Assembly (NCBI GenBank): GCA_947493145.1
Contig: CANLPZ010000001.1
Coordinates: forward strand, 1,330,501 to 1,394,500
Length of the DNA: 64,000 nucleotides
Source of the DNA: an uncultured Paracoccaceae bacterium
GTDB lineage: Bacteria > Pseudomonadota > Alphaproteobacteria > Rhodobacterales > Rhodobacteraceae
Direction of reading: 5' to 3'
Shown in pieces: positions 1 through 8,824 of the stretch; position 1 is the stretch's first letter; each line of letters begins with the position of its first letter. The notes beneath the pieces are model-generated. The model was not told where the DNA came from and did no database searches. It worked only from the letters and a program-made list of their open reading frames with translations. The translations under genes were made by a program, and so were the position numbers.

Positions 1-111
1 TACAACTTCTTCGATCATGACTTCTTTTTCCATCACTGGCTCTGACATAGAACCAGCAAATGCTGTTGATGCTGCTGCGGTGAAAGCGGCGGCTAGAACT
101 AGTTTTTTCAT
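1..111 (-). CDS. Small exported protein, N-terminal part only (runs off the window)
   Basis: The first 37 codons of a leftward gene are visible. They begin with ATG preceded by a clear ribosome site (GGAG, 7 bases before the start). The protein starts MKKLVLAAAFTAAASTAFAG, a typical Sec signal peptide with a probable cut after AFA, followed by an acidic stretch rich in Glu, Val and Met. Small proteins with this kind of N-terminus are common in Roseobacters, but the rest lies outside the window, so no function can be assigned. The reading frame and signal peptide are seen directly; export to the periplasm or membrane is inferred. Confidence 0.75.
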   Translation of the reverse strand, partial: MKKLVLAAAFTAAASTAFAGSMSEPVMEKEVMIEEVV

Positions 112-257
112 TTCAATTCTCCAGTATTTGTGGCCTACCCAATGTTGAGGAAGGTAGACACACCCAAGACTTACCTCGTATTTGATTACTAACCAGCAAA
201 CCGAGGCAAATGCAAACCTGCTGATTAAACGCTAATTAATCAATTCTGCAAATGTGG

Positions 258-866
258 TCAAATAAGCAACACTTGCGTACCAACTTTGGCCAAATCAAAC
301 AGTTGTGCGATGTGTTCATTGAACAAACCAACACATCCGTTGGATGATCGGCGGCCAATTTTGCGCGTGTCATGAGTGCCGTGGATACGGTAATAGGTCC
401 ATGACAGGTACAAAGCGTGAGTTCCCAATGGGTTATCAGGGCCTGGCCCGACAAAATCAGGCCATTCAGGGTTACGTTTTTTCATTGATGGCGTTGGGCG
501 CCAGCTTGGTCCTTCGACCTTTCGTGTGATCGATGTTCGGCCTTTTCTGGTCAAATCATCCGTCAACGGAACGCTGGTTGGATACAAACGATATGTAGAT
601 TCGTCTTCGGACCAATAATGAAGTGCACGAGAGGTCAAATCGACCAAAATTGCGCCATTATTCAAATTTGAGAAATATGGACGCCAGTCAAGAGACCGAA
701 AACTAGAGATATTTCGCACAATTGATTGCGAAATATCTTGCTCAATCTCTACTGAATTTGACGTCGGGTCATTGCTTTGCGCAATTACCGGCGCGCCCAT
801 AGTCATCGCCGCAGAGCCGGCCAAAAATGCGCGGCGGTCCATTTTTGAACCGAATTTGCTGTTCAT
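258..866 (-). CDS. L,D-transpeptidase (YkuD domain), Tat-like signal
   Basis: Probable periplasmic L,D-transpeptidase of 202 residues that would form or edit 3-3 peptidoglycan cross-links or attach proteins to the wall. The N-terminus contains a twin-arginine-like motif (MDRRAFLAG, residues 9-17) and a hydrophobic stretch ending in APVIAQ around residue 30. The catalytic region has the conserved His near 162 (RIHGTHDT) and the nucleophilic Cys near 178 in SSNGCVGLFN, the usual SxGC box of the YkuD fold. The start is supported by AGGAG 7 bases upstream. It is transcribed away from the CAP lipoprotein gene, and a second transpeptidase gene follows at about 1.6-2.1 kb. The family call is firm; the exact wall reaction is inferred. 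Confidence 0.88.
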   Translation of the reverse strand: MNSKFGSKMDRRAFLAGSAAMTMGAPVIAQSNDPTSNSVEIEQDISQSIVRNISSFRSLDWRPYFSNLNNGAILVDLTSRALHYWSEDESTYRLYPTSVPLTDDLTRKGRTSITRKVEGPSWRPTPSMKKRNPEWPDFVGPGPDNPLGTHALYLSWTYYRIHGTHDTRKIGRRSSNGCVGLFNEHIAQLFDLAKVGTQVLLI

Positions 867-1032
867 CTTCTATCTCCTGAAACGGATTTCGAACTTTATA
901 GCTTCAATATGGCCCATACGCATCAGTCGCAATTCAAACGTCTGTTACACAGGCGAGTTTTTGCGAACTGGGTTTGAATCGCAACGCATGAAAGAGTAAG
1001 GCAAAAAGAACCTAAAGTATGGAAGCGCTACG

Positions 1033-1572
1033 ATGACACGTTTTTTGATCCTAATTTTTGCCGCCTTGGTCACTTTGTCCGCTTGTACGGCACCGCCCGA
1101 AACGCGTTTGGGTCCAGATGGTCGTCCGCTGCCGAAACTTTATAAAATTACATCACGCGATACGGGACCGATTCAGTTTCGCATGCTTGATTCCGTAAAC
1201 TCCTTGCGTGCAGCGGCAGGTGCGGGACCGGTTCAATTGGACGCAAAACTGAACGCAGCGGCCGCAACACACTCGCGTGACATGGCAACGCAAAATCGCC
1301 CATGGCATTTTGGATCAGACGGTTCATCACCTTTGGATCGCGTAGCCCGGACTGGCTATACTGGCCTGATGCTTGGTGAAAACATTTCCGAAACTTATGA
1401 AACCGAATTGGAAACGCTATCGGCATGGATGAGCCAAGAAGACACACGGAATGTCATACTTGATCCTCGTGCGACCAACCTTGGTTTTTCATGGTTCCAA
1501 GAACAAACTGGAAAAATTTGGTGGACAATGATTGTCGGTGGACCAGAAGTCACCGCTTTCGCCCAAAACTAA
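1033..1572 (+). CDS. CAP (SCP/PR1) domain lipoprotein
   Basis: A 179-residue outer-envelope lipoprotein. The signal peptide ends in the lipobox LSAC, so Cys18 would be lipidated. The mature part is a CAP-superfamily domain: an N-rich helix (LRAAAGAGPVQLDAKLNAAA), the His-containing ATHSRDMA segment, the W-H-F-G-S-D-G stretch and GENI, all in family order. Bacterial CAP proteins are secreted and mostly of unknown activity. The gene converges on a second L,D-transpeptidase gene, and the two stop codons overlap by a few bases. Two wall-modifying enzymes flanking it hint at a cell-envelope role, which is inference from position only. Confidence 0.85.
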   Translation: MTRFLILIFAALVTLSACTAPPETRLGPDGRPLPKLYKITSRDTGPIQFRMLDSVNSLRAAAGAGPVQLDAKLNAAAATHSRDMATQNRPWHFGSDGSSPLDRVARTGYTGLMLGENISETYETELETLSAWMSQEDTRNVILDPRATNLGFSWFQEQTGKIWWTMIVGGPEVTAFAQN

Positions 1573-2063
1573 GGGTAAATCAAAATCGGTGTTCCAACTT
1601 TGACCATCGAGTAGATTTCTTCGATTTCTCGGTCGGTCACTGCGATACAGCCCCATGTCCAATCCGTGTCGCGACGGAATTTCTTTGGCGTTCCGTGAAT
1701 AAAAATATCACCGCCCGGGTTTTTCCCCAATCTGGCCGCTTCCGCGCGGTCCCGAGCATTCGGATAAGAAATACCCAACGATAGGTGAAACTTTGAGTTC
1801 GGGTTTTTGCGATCAATGAAATACGCGCCTTCCGGAGTCTTCCCGTCACCGTAAATCTTTTTGTCACCGGTCGGCGCGAACCCGAGTTCAAAATCATAGG
1901 TACGAATGGCTTTGTTTCCATTCAACAGAAACATTTTTCGTTCTTCTTTAAGAACGACAATCTTTGTGATTTCTGGCCCATCATAAGGAAGCAGCTTAGG
2001 TGTTGAGCACCCAACCAGAACAATTGCGGTTACAACCGCGAACAAAAGTTTCACTATTTTCAT
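1569..2063 (-). CDS. L,D-transpeptidase lipoprotein (YkuD domain)
   Basis: A 164-residue lipoprotein with lipobox LVGC (Cys19) and a YkuD domain. The domain starts after ITKIVVLKEERKMFLLNG, and the catalytic pair is His near 123 (IFIHGTP) and Cys near 139 (WTWGCIAVTD). A longer reading frame extends upstream to 2213, but only the start at 2063 gives a signal peptide, and it is chosen for that reason; the ribosome site before it is weak. Known members cross-link peptidoglycan or tether lipoprotein to it. The sequence differs clearly from the Tat-type transpeptidase at 258-866, so the two are not a recent duplication. It may be cotranscribed with the methyltransferase gene 77 bp upstream. Confidence 0.87.
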   Translation of the reverse strand: MKIVKLLFAVVTAIVLVGCSTPKLLPYDGPEITKIVVLKEERKMFLLNGNKAIRTYDFELGFAPTGDKKIYGDGKTPEGAYFIDRKNPNSKFHLSLGISYPNARDRAEAARLGKNPGGDIFIHGTPKKFRRDTDWTWGCIAVTDREIEEIYSMVKVGTPILIYP

Positions 2064-2140
2064 GGGCCCGCTCGAACCGTTTTTTTCCGGACCATACAAC
2101 AACAGCGCATATTCGCAAAGACCGCACAATAGATCCGAAA

Positions 2141-3343
2141 TCAATTCCGCGTGAAATTGCCAACCAGTTCCACGTGCGAAGACCATCGGAATTGGTCCAC
2201 CGGTTGAACCCATTCTAGCCTAAATCCGTTATCGGCGAGTATTTTGGCGTCACGGGCAAATGTCACTGGGTTACAAGAAACAAACGCGATTTTTTCGATC
2301 TTTGACTGTGCGATCTGTTCTGTTTGTGCCTGTGCACCTGCACGCGGGGGATCAATAACCACGGCTTGGAATGATTTCAGCTCATCAGGATAAAGCGGAC
2401 GACGAAAAAGATCCCGAACCTCTGTTGTGACGCGTTTTAAGCCCTTCGCTTCGCGCCAGCCCCGATCCAAAGCTTCGAGCATCTCAGACTCGCCCTCGAC
2501 AGCATGAATTTCGGCATTTTGCGCAAGCGGTAAAGTAAAGGTGCCTGAGCCAGAAAACAAATCTACGATCTGTTTCGAACCTGCGACAATTTCATCAACC
2601 GCAGAAATCAAAGCTTTTTCGCCGTGCGACGTGGCCTGCAAAAACGCCCCTGACGGAAGACTGATTTTTGCTGTTCCAAATTCCTGTAACGGGCGGCTTT
2701 CCATTGCAACCGGTTCATCGTTCCAAACCAATCGTGCAAATTTTGCACGTTGCATGACATCAGCCAATGCAATGCGTAAAACCCCGTCCAACGGTTTGGC
2801 GTTTTCAACCAATACGTCCAAACCTGTTTCACTTGTTGTCGCGGTGATCGCCAGTTCACCCTTTCGTGAGGCGCCCAAAATTGTCAGCTCTATGAACCAA
2901 TCGATCGCGCTGATTAATTGGGGGTCCAAAAGTTGGCAGTTCGGAATGTCCAATACCACACCGGATGCACGGCCATGGAAGCCAACAATCGCTCCCTTTT
3001 TTGTTCGCTTCGCTGAAAACTTTGCCCGTCGCCGAGACTGCATTGGTGACGTCACAATATGGCGGAGTTCCGTTTCGACGCCTTGTGCGGCCAATCCTTG
3101 ACGAACGACATCAGTTTTCCACGCAGCGACAAAATCGTCTGATGCATGTTGCAACGAACAACCACCACAAGATTTGAAATGCGTACAAGGCGCTGAAACG
3201 CGATCATTGGATGGTTTTACAATTTTTGGTTCCGCACCAGAAACGTCCAAAATTTCCTCTGGCAAAACCCGTTCATAGGTATTTCCCTGTTCGTCCACCC
3301 CAAAGGCGCGATGCGTTAATCGCTCAATTTTTGTTTGTGTCAT
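2141..3343 (-). CDS. rlmD: 23S rRNA (uracil-C5)-methyltransferase, RlmD/TrmA family
   Basis: SAM-dependent RNA m5U methyltransferase of 400 residues. Cys53, Cys59 and Cys62 (PCTHFKSCGGC), with a later Cys in DIPNCQLL, form the Fe-S cluster site of the family. The SAM fold carries DLFSGSGTFTLPLA, the active region has VIDPPRAGA, and the nucleophile is the Cys in VSCNPVTFARDA. The N-terminus is a short TRAM-like segment (IERLTHRAFGVDEQGNTYE). The start at 3343 was chosen because homologous sequence begins there; an upstream Met at 3397 would reach into the ABC gene. It lies 8 bp after the exporter gene stop, so it is probably the last gene of that operon. Assignment to RlmD rather than another m5U enzyme is likely but not certain. 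Confidence 0.85.
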   Translation of the reverse strand: MTQTKIERLTHRAFGVDEQGNTYERVLPEEILDVSGAEPKIVKPSNDRVSAPCTHFKSCGGCSLQHASDDFVAAWKTDVVRQGLAAQGVETELRHIVTSPMQSRRRAKFSAKRTKKGAIVGFHGRASGVVLDIPNCQLLDPQLISAIDWFIELTILGASRKGELAITATTSETGLDVLVENAKPLDGVLRIALADVMQRAKFARLVWNDEPVAMESRPLQEFGTAKISLPSGAFLQATSHGEKALISAVDEIVAGSKQIVDLFSGSGTFTLPLAQNAEIHAVEGESEMLEALDRGWREAKGLKRVTTEVRDLFRRPLYPDELKSFQAVVIDPPRAGAQAQTEQIAQSKIEKIAFVSCNPVTFARDAKILADNGFRLEWVQPVDQFRWSSHVELVGNFTRN

Positions 3344-3351
3344 GTGGCTAT

Positions 3352-5178
3352 TCAGGCATCTTCGGTTCGGATAAATCCACCAGATTGCCGTTCCCAATAT
3401 TTTGCGTAGAGACCGTTTAGCTTCAAAAGTTCATCATGCGTTCCATCTTCTGCAACGCGCCCATGGTCAAGTACAATAATTCGGTCCATTTGGGAAATTG
3501 TTGAAAGTCGATGCGCAATCGCAAGAACAGTTTTTCCATCCATAACGTTTTCAAGTGATTGCTGAATTGATGCTTCGACTTCACTGTCCAATGCGCTTGT
3601 GGCTTCGTCTAAAACCAAAATTGGTGCATCTTTCAAAATTGCCCGCGCAAGTGCAATGCGTTGTCGTTGCCCACCAGACAATTTTACACCGCGCTCTCCC
3701 AAATGGGCATCATATCCTGTCCGGCCTTTGTGATCCGCCAGATCATTAATGAACTCGTGTGCCTCCGCCCGTTTTGCCGCGTCAATCAATTCATCATTTG
3801 TTGCATCTGGACGACCATACAAAATGTTATCTCGGGCGGATCGATTAAACATCGCGGTTTCTTGGGTCACCATCCCAATATTTTGACGCAAGCTTTCTTG
3901 TGTGACCTTAGACACATTTTGATCGTCAATTGTAATTTGACCTGTCTCACTGTCGTAAAGTCTAAGTAAAAGCGAAACAAAGGTCGACTTTCCTGCACCC
4001 GACGCGCCAACAATTCCAACCTTCTCATGCGGATGAATTGTCAAATTTACATTCGTGATTCCGCCTATATCGCGGCCATAGGCAAAGCCGACGTTTTCGA
4101 ATTTAATTTCGCCCTTTGGGACATCCAATGTTGTTGCATCTTCGGCATCGACAAGTTCGATAGAGGGCGAAAGCGTCTTCATTCCATCCTCAACTTCGCC
4201 AATGTCGGCATAGATAGCCATCAAAGTGAAACTTACCCAACCTGTCATCTGACCAAGGCGAATAGATACTGATCCAGCGGCAGCAATGTCACCCAAACTT
4301 GCCCCGCCATTGCGCCACAGAACTATCGTTCCGCCAATAAGTAGAATTGGTAACGTTCCTGCAATCGTCATCAAACAAAAGCGAAAGAATGTAGAAAGTT
4401 TGCCAAATTGAACAGCGCTAAGGCGCAAGTGCCGCATCGCGTTTAAGGCTTCTTGGTCTTCGTGTTTTGCATGTGCGAACAGTTTAACGGTTTTGATGTT
4501 TGTAATCGTATCTACAATCTGACCTGTAACCATCGCTCTTTTTCCGGCCCGGTCAGCAGACCGAAGTCGAATGCGAGGTAAAAACCAACGCATCACCGCA
4601 ACGTATACCGCACACCACACCAATAGTGCCGCGCCAATTCGAACATCAATCGTAAACAGAAAAATTGACGATCCAATCAGCGTCGCAACAGCAAAAGCGC
4701 CGACATTGATCAGTTCACTTACAACCGAAGTAATCGCACGCGCTGTTTGCATTTGCTTTTGCGCAATTCGTCCGGCGAAATCATTGTCAAAAAACGTGAC
4801 GGTCTGTCCTAACGTCCAACGGTTCAACCGTGACAACACCAATGGAAACGTATTTGGCTGCACGATCATTGCGTTCGACCCAGCCGATAAACCAAACACG
4901 ATCGGCCGGAACAACAAAAAGAAAGCGACAAAACCAACCAACAAACCCCAATTCTGTTGGAAATATAAAATTGGATCCGTCGACGCGGCGCTGTCAATTA
5001 CGAGACCCAAAAAATAGGCGGTAAAGACTTCCAATGTACCGGCAGCAGCTGAAAAAAACGCAGCAACGAATAGAACCGGCCAAGCGCCACGAAGTGACCA
5101 AACCAAAAACTTCCATAAGCTTTGCGGTGGCGCCGATGTTGCAGGTGCAAAGGCATCGATCGAATTTTCAACTTTCAT
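3352..5178 (-). CDS. ABC exporter half-transporter (membrane domain plus ATPase)
   Basis: A 608-residue type IV ABC exporter subunit: N-terminal six-helix transmembrane domain (about residues 20-325) then an ATPase. The ATPase has Walker A GASGAGKST (391-399), signature LSGGQRQR (about 500), Walker B LVLDE (about 521) and the H-loop AIAHR (about 556). It overlaps the preceding ABC gene by 11 bp, so translation is coupled, and the two proteins (608 and 616 residues, same organisation) are likely partners in a heterodimer. Both ATPases keep complete motifs, so neither is an obvious degenerate site. MsbA-like lipid or multidrug export is possible; the substrate cannot be read from sequence. Confidence 0.9.
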   Translation of the reverse strand: MKVENSIDAFAPATSAPPQSLWKFLVWSLRGAWPVLFVAAFFSAAAGTLEVFTAYFLGLVIDSAASTDPILYFQQNWGLLVGFVAFFLLFRPIVFGLSAGSNAMIVQPNTFPLVLSRLNRWTLGQTVTFFDNDFAGRIAQKQMQTARAITSVVSELINVGAFAVATLIGSSIFLFTIDVRIGAALLVWCAVYVAVMRWFLPRIRLRSADRAGKRAMVTGQIVDTITNIKTVKLFAHAKHEDQEALNAMRHLRLSAVQFGKLSTFFRFCLMTIAGTLPILLIGGTIVLWRNGGASLGDIAAAGSVSIRLGQMTGWVSFTLMAIYADIGEVEDGMKTLSPSIELVDAEDATTLDVPKGEIKFENVGFAYGRDIGGITNVNLTIHPHEKVGIVGASGAGKSTFVSLLLRLYDSETGQITIDDQNVSKVTQESLRQNIGMVTQETAMFNRSARDNILYGRPDATNDELIDAAKRAEAHEFINDLADHKGRTGYDAHLGERGVKLSGGQRQRIALARAILKDAPILVLDEATSALDSEVEASIQQSLENVMDGKTVLAIAHRLSTISQMDRIIVLDHGRVAEDGTHDELLKLNGLYAKYWERQSGGFIRTEDA

Positions 5179-7018
5179 TTTCTGTTGCTTCCAAATTCAA
5201 AAAGCCGCCTGATTGCCGATCCCAGAACGATCGATACATACCATCAACAGCGATCAATTCGCTGTGCGTACCTTGTTCAGCAATTTGACCATCATTCAAA
5301 ACCAAAATTCGATCCATTTTGGCAATCGTGGACAGCCGGTGCGCAATTGCGATTACTGTTTTACCTTCCATCATGTCATACAGCGTCGCTTGGATGTGTT
5401 GTTCGATTTCGCTGTCTAGGGCGCTGGTTGCTTCGTCCAAAATGAGGATCGGTGCATCTTTTAAAATTGCGCGCGCTAGGATGATCCGCTGACGCTGTCC
5501 GCCAGACAACTTAACCCCGCGTTCGCCAACCTGTGCATCCAGCCCCTTGCGTCCTTTGTTATCTTCAAGGTCGACAATAAAATCAAAGGCCGCAGCTTTT
5601 TGGGCAGCAGAGATGATTTCCTCGTCAGATGCATCGGGACGACCATAAAGAATGTTGTCGCGTATCGAACGATGCAACAATGAACTTTCTTGTTGAACGG
5701 TTCCAATCGCTTGTCGAAGACTGTTTTGTGTCACACTGCCAACAGGTTGACCATCGATCAAAATTTCACCGTTTTCGGTGTCATATAAGCGCAGCAACAA
5801 TTTAACGAGCGTCGATTTCCCTGCGCCCGAACGCCCAACAATTCCGACCTTTTCACCTGATGAAATCAAAAGCGAAAGATTATCCAACCCACCTTTGTCA
5901 CGCCCATAGTGATGCGTGACATTGTTCATTTCAATCGCACCACCTTGCAATGCCAATGGTTTCGCATCAGGGGCATCTAACAGTTTGACAGGTTGCGCGA
6001 TTGTTTCCAGCCCTTCGGACACAATCCCAAGGTTTTGGAAAAAGTTTGTCAGCGCCCACATGATCCAACCGGTCATCGCATTCAAACGAAGCGTCAAAGC
6101 AGACGCCGCGGCAATAACACCCACCGACGCCAGATTTGCCTGCCATAAATAAATCGCCCAACCAACGACGCTAACAACCAGCAAGCCGTTCAAAATAACG
6201 AGCATTATTTCCATTGTCGTAAACACACGCATTTCACGCTGAAACGTCGTTCTTACGTTTTCAATCGCTTCTTTGGCATAATCGATTTCACGATCATGAT
6301 GCGCGAACAATTTAACCGAATGGATGTTGGAATAGCTGTCCACGACACGTCCTGTGACTTCGCTTCGGGCGTCTGATGCCGCTTTCGCAGCGAGCCCAAC
6401 ATTCCGCACGGTCCAACGCATAAGCAGCGCATACAGAATTAACCAAATCGACAAAGGTACAGCCAGACGCGGATCTGTCTGCATAAGCAGATAAAAAGCA
6501 CCCACCAAATAAGCGATCGAAAACGCAATCGCATCAAACACCTGAAAAACCGCTTCTCCTGCTGCGGGTGGTGTTTGCATTATTCGGTTCGCAATACGTC
6601 CCGCAAAATCGTTTTCGAACCATTCAACTGACTGTCGCAAAACATGTCGGTGCGCGCGCCAACGGATCATCGTTCCAAAATTTGGCAGAATTCCGTTGTT
6701 CAACAAACCGACATCAATGATTTGGAACAAAGGTCGCAAAATCAAAATGAACAATGCGACCAACATCACCTCTGTGCCGTGGTCCGGCCAAAATCTGGAT
6801 GGGTCGCTTGAGGATAAGACATCAACAATACGGCCAATGTACGAAATCATAAAAATTTCTACAAAGGCAACGATGATCGACGTCACAGTCGCAACGAAAA
6901 ACACCGTTCTAAACGGTTTCATATACTGGCAAAAGAACGGCCAGAGTTTTGGTGATGGAGTATCATTTTCCACATAATCAACATACGGATCCACCAGATT
7001 TTCAAACCAACGAAACAT
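5168..7018 (-). CDS. ABC exporter half-transporter, partner of the next gene
   Basis: A 616-residue membrane-plus-ATPase ABC exporter subunit. The membrane domain includes an intracellular loop motif ENDFAGRIANR that matches the same place in the partner (DNDFAGRIAQK). The ATPase shows Walker A GRSGAGKST (about 395-403), LSGGQRQRI, LILDEATSALD and AIAHRLST. The protein is read first, followed by the partner with an 11-bp overlap. The similarity along the full length indicates that the two arose by duplication. A gene for a LysE-type exporter sits 21 bp upstream in the same direction. Substrate unknown; lipid-linked or drug export would fit the family. Confidence 0.9.
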   Translation of the reverse strand: MFRWFENLVDPYVDYVENDTPSPKLWPFFCQYMKPFRTVFFVATVTSIIVAFVEIFMISYIGRIVDVLSSSDPSRFWPDHGTEVMLVALFILILRPLFQIIDVGLLNNGILPNFGTMIRWRAHRHVLRQSVEWFENDFAGRIANRIMQTPPAAGEAVFQVFDAIAFSIAYLVGAFYLLMQTDPRLAVPLSIWLILYALLMRWTVRNVGLAAKAASDARSEVTGRVVDSYSNIHSVKLFAHHDREIDYAKEAIENVRTTFQREMRVFTTMEIMLVILNGLLVVSVVGWAIYLWQANLASVGVIAAASALTLRLNAMTGWIMWALTNFFQNLGIVSEGLETIAQPVKLLDAPDAKPLALQGGAIEMNNVTHHYGRDKGGLDNLSLLISSGEKVGIVGRSGAGKSTLVKLLLRLYDTENGEILIDGQPVGSVTQNSLRQAIGTVQQESSLLHRSIRDNILYGRPDASDEEIISAAQKAAAFDFIVDLEDNKGRKGLDAQVGERGVKLSGGQRQRIILARAILKDAPILILDEATSALDSEIEQHIQATLYDMMEGKTVIAIAHRLSTIAKMDRILVLNDGQIAEQGTHSELIAVDGMYRSFWDRQSGGFLNLEATENES

Positions 7019-7039
7019 ATTGGGACCTAATTAAAGTGG

Positions 7040-7624
7040 TCAGAGAAAGACCATAATTGAAAAAACAATAAGCAAAATTGCCATCGTACGCATGAACACA
7101 CGCCAAGCAAATGCGTTGTTCAGAAGATATGCCAACACTGTTCCAGCAAATGTCCAAAACAGGCACACACCCAAATTGATACACGCAAATGCTGTCCCCA
7201 ATGTGACAGCCTGATCCATGGCCGACATCCCAATCGTATAAGCAGAAGCGCTAACTGCGACGGCCCATACCTTTGGGTTTACCCATTGAAATAGAACCGC
7301 TTCGACAAAGGTAAATGGCTGTTCTGTTTCTTCGACGTTTTGCCCCGCGGATGAAATCCACAATCGATAAGCCAAATACCAAATCCACAAGCAGGCGATC
7401 ACTTTTAATGCGTTGACTAAGACAGGTTGCGCCGTCAGCAATACACCAATGCCATACCCCGTTACCGCAGACGTAACGCCCACGCCGGCAGCAACCCCAA
7501 GAATATGTGGAAGCGTTTTAGCAAACCCAAATCGTGCGCCAGATGCAGTAAGCAAAATAACGTTTGGACCCGGTGAAAACAGACCAAAGAAAACGAAAAG
7601 GTAAAGAGGTTCAATGTAAGGCAT
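7040..7624 (-). CDS. LysE/RhtB-family amino acid exporter
   Basis: A 194-residue inner-membrane protein with about six hydrophobic segments. The N-terminal motif FFGLFSPGPNVILLTASGARFG is the LysE/RhtB signature (PGPN after the first helix). Family members export amino acids such as lysine, threonine or homoserine lactone by proton exchange; this substrate is unknown. It begins the leftward run lysE-like, ABC, ABC, rlmD. A short perfect hairpin (AGGTTGT / ACAACCT, 7627-7643) sits immediately before the start codon and overlaps the likely ribosome site, which might dampen translation. Confidence 0.85.
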   Translation of the reverse strand: MPYIEPLYLFVFFGLFSPGPNVILLTASGARFGFAKTLPHILGVAAGVGVTSAVTGYGIGVLLTAQPVLVNALKVIACLWIWYLAYRLWISSAGQNVEETEQPFTFVEAVLFQWVNPKVWAVAVSASAYTIGMSAMDQAVTLGTAFACINLGVCLFWTFAGTVLAYLLNNAFAWRVFMRTMAILLIVFSIMVFL

Positions 7625-7672
7625 ACAGGTTGTGTAACAACCTTATCCGGTTTTCCCAAACAAGACATTGTA

Positions 7673-8824
7673 TCAAGACAAAAGTTCGTCTTTACCAAGC
7701 GTGAATCCGGATGCGATCCAAATGGATTCTAAGCTTTTCAGCTTATCCCCCAACGCCTTTCCAGACAAAACAGGCATCAGATCTTTTGAAGTAACCGGAA
7801 ATGTCTGTTTTTCTGCGTTTTTCAGAATTGAAAGGAACATCGGGTCAAACGCTTGTTCCATCAAGGACGCGCGGCACAAGGCAACATCTTGTCCAACCTT
7901 GAACCCGTGACGATACGCGACTTCGTGCAGCGGCATTACATCGCGTGCCAATGTCGAAATCAATAAATGGCGCTTGGTCATTTTATTGCTAAGAGCGAGC
8001 CTGCTTTTGAGATCTTCGTTGCTTAGCATTGCTAAGCGGCGCGTTCCCTTTGGCTGAGCTTCCGCAATAGTTTCATTGTGGATTAGCAACGGCACCTGCG
8101 TTGCGTCGCTTGGCCCAAGAACCCGTTGCAAAATTCCCGACACTTGCATCGCAGAAACAGCCACTGATGGGTCATTGGCGCTGAGTATTTTCAACATCTC
8201 GACGCCAATACGCTCTTTGGACAAATCAACCAGTCCATCTTGAAATTCCGAACACGCTGCGAACCCATCGGCATCAAGCCCTTGAGACTGATCTCCGTAG
8301 GTCGCAAAAAACCGAAAGAACCGCAAAATACGAAGGTAATCTTCTTTTATCCGTTCCTCGGCCTTACCAATGAACTTTACGCGTTTTGAATAAAGGTCAG
8401 CGATACCACCCAACGGGTCAATAACCTCCCCGTCCACGTTTGCGTATATTGCGTTCATCGTGAAGTCGCGACGCATAGCGTCATCCACTATGTTGTCGGA
8501 AAAAGCGACAACCGCACGACGACCGTCTGTTTCCACATCTTTTCGGAATGTTGTGATTTCAAACGGAATTGTATTCAAAACAAACGTTACTGTTCCGTGG
8601 TCAATGCCCGTGGGAACAACCTGTATTCCTGCTTTCTTACCTAAAGATTGTGATATTTCTGGCCGCGCATTGGTTGCTAAATCAATGTCGGAAATCGGCA
8701 CGCCCATTAACGCATTTCGAACACAGCCGCCAACGGCAAAAATATCGTACCCTGCCTCCGCGAAAATTTCAAAAACGCGCTGGGTTTCAGTTTGGGTCAA
8801 CCAGCTTTGGTCAATTCGGTCCAT
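7673..8824 (-). CDS. cca: CCA tRNA nucleotidyltransferase
   Basis: Adds or repairs the 3' CCA of tRNAs (class II polymerase-beta fold). The 383-residue protein has the nucleotidyltransferase head AVGGCVRNALMG followed by the two-aspartate metal motif DIDLAT, then RRDFTMNAIYA and DPLGGIADL, and the helical neck LRILRFFRFFATYG. The GGxVRD box here has Asn for Asp (GGCVRN), a variant worth noting but not catalytic. The start at 8824 (MDRIDQSW) was preferred to an ATG at 8869 because it aligns with family proteins and overlaps the upstream Nudix gene by only 14 bp. It is the third gene of the hslO-nudix-cca run. Confidence 0.9.
   Translation of the reverse strand: MDRIDQSWLTQTETQRVFEIFAEAGYDIFAVGGCVRNALMGVPISDIDLATNARPEISQSLGKKAGIQVVPTGIDHGTVTFVLNTIPFEITTFRKDVETDGRRAVVAFSDNIVDDAMRRDFTMNAIYANVDGEVIDPLGGIADLYSKRVKFIGKAEERIKEDYLRILRFFRFFATYGDQSQGLDADGFAACSEFQDGLVDLSKERIGVEMLKILSANDPSVAVSAMQVSGILQRVLGPSDATQVPLLIHNETIAEAQPKGTRRLAMLSNEDLKSRLALSNKMTKRHLLISTLARDVMPLHEVAYRHGFKVGQDVALCRASLMEQAFDPMFLSILKNAEKQTFPVTSKDLMPVLSGKALGDKLKSLESIWIASGFTLGKDELLS

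Noticed and set aside
932..979. Inverted repeat ATTCAAAC / GTTTGAAT between the transpeptidase and the CAP gene
   Set aside because: Only 8 bp with a 32-bp spacer; too weak to call an operator.
7627..7643. 7-bp hairpin before the lysE-like gene
   Set aside because: Seen and noted in the gene entry, but too short to claim as a regulator on its own.
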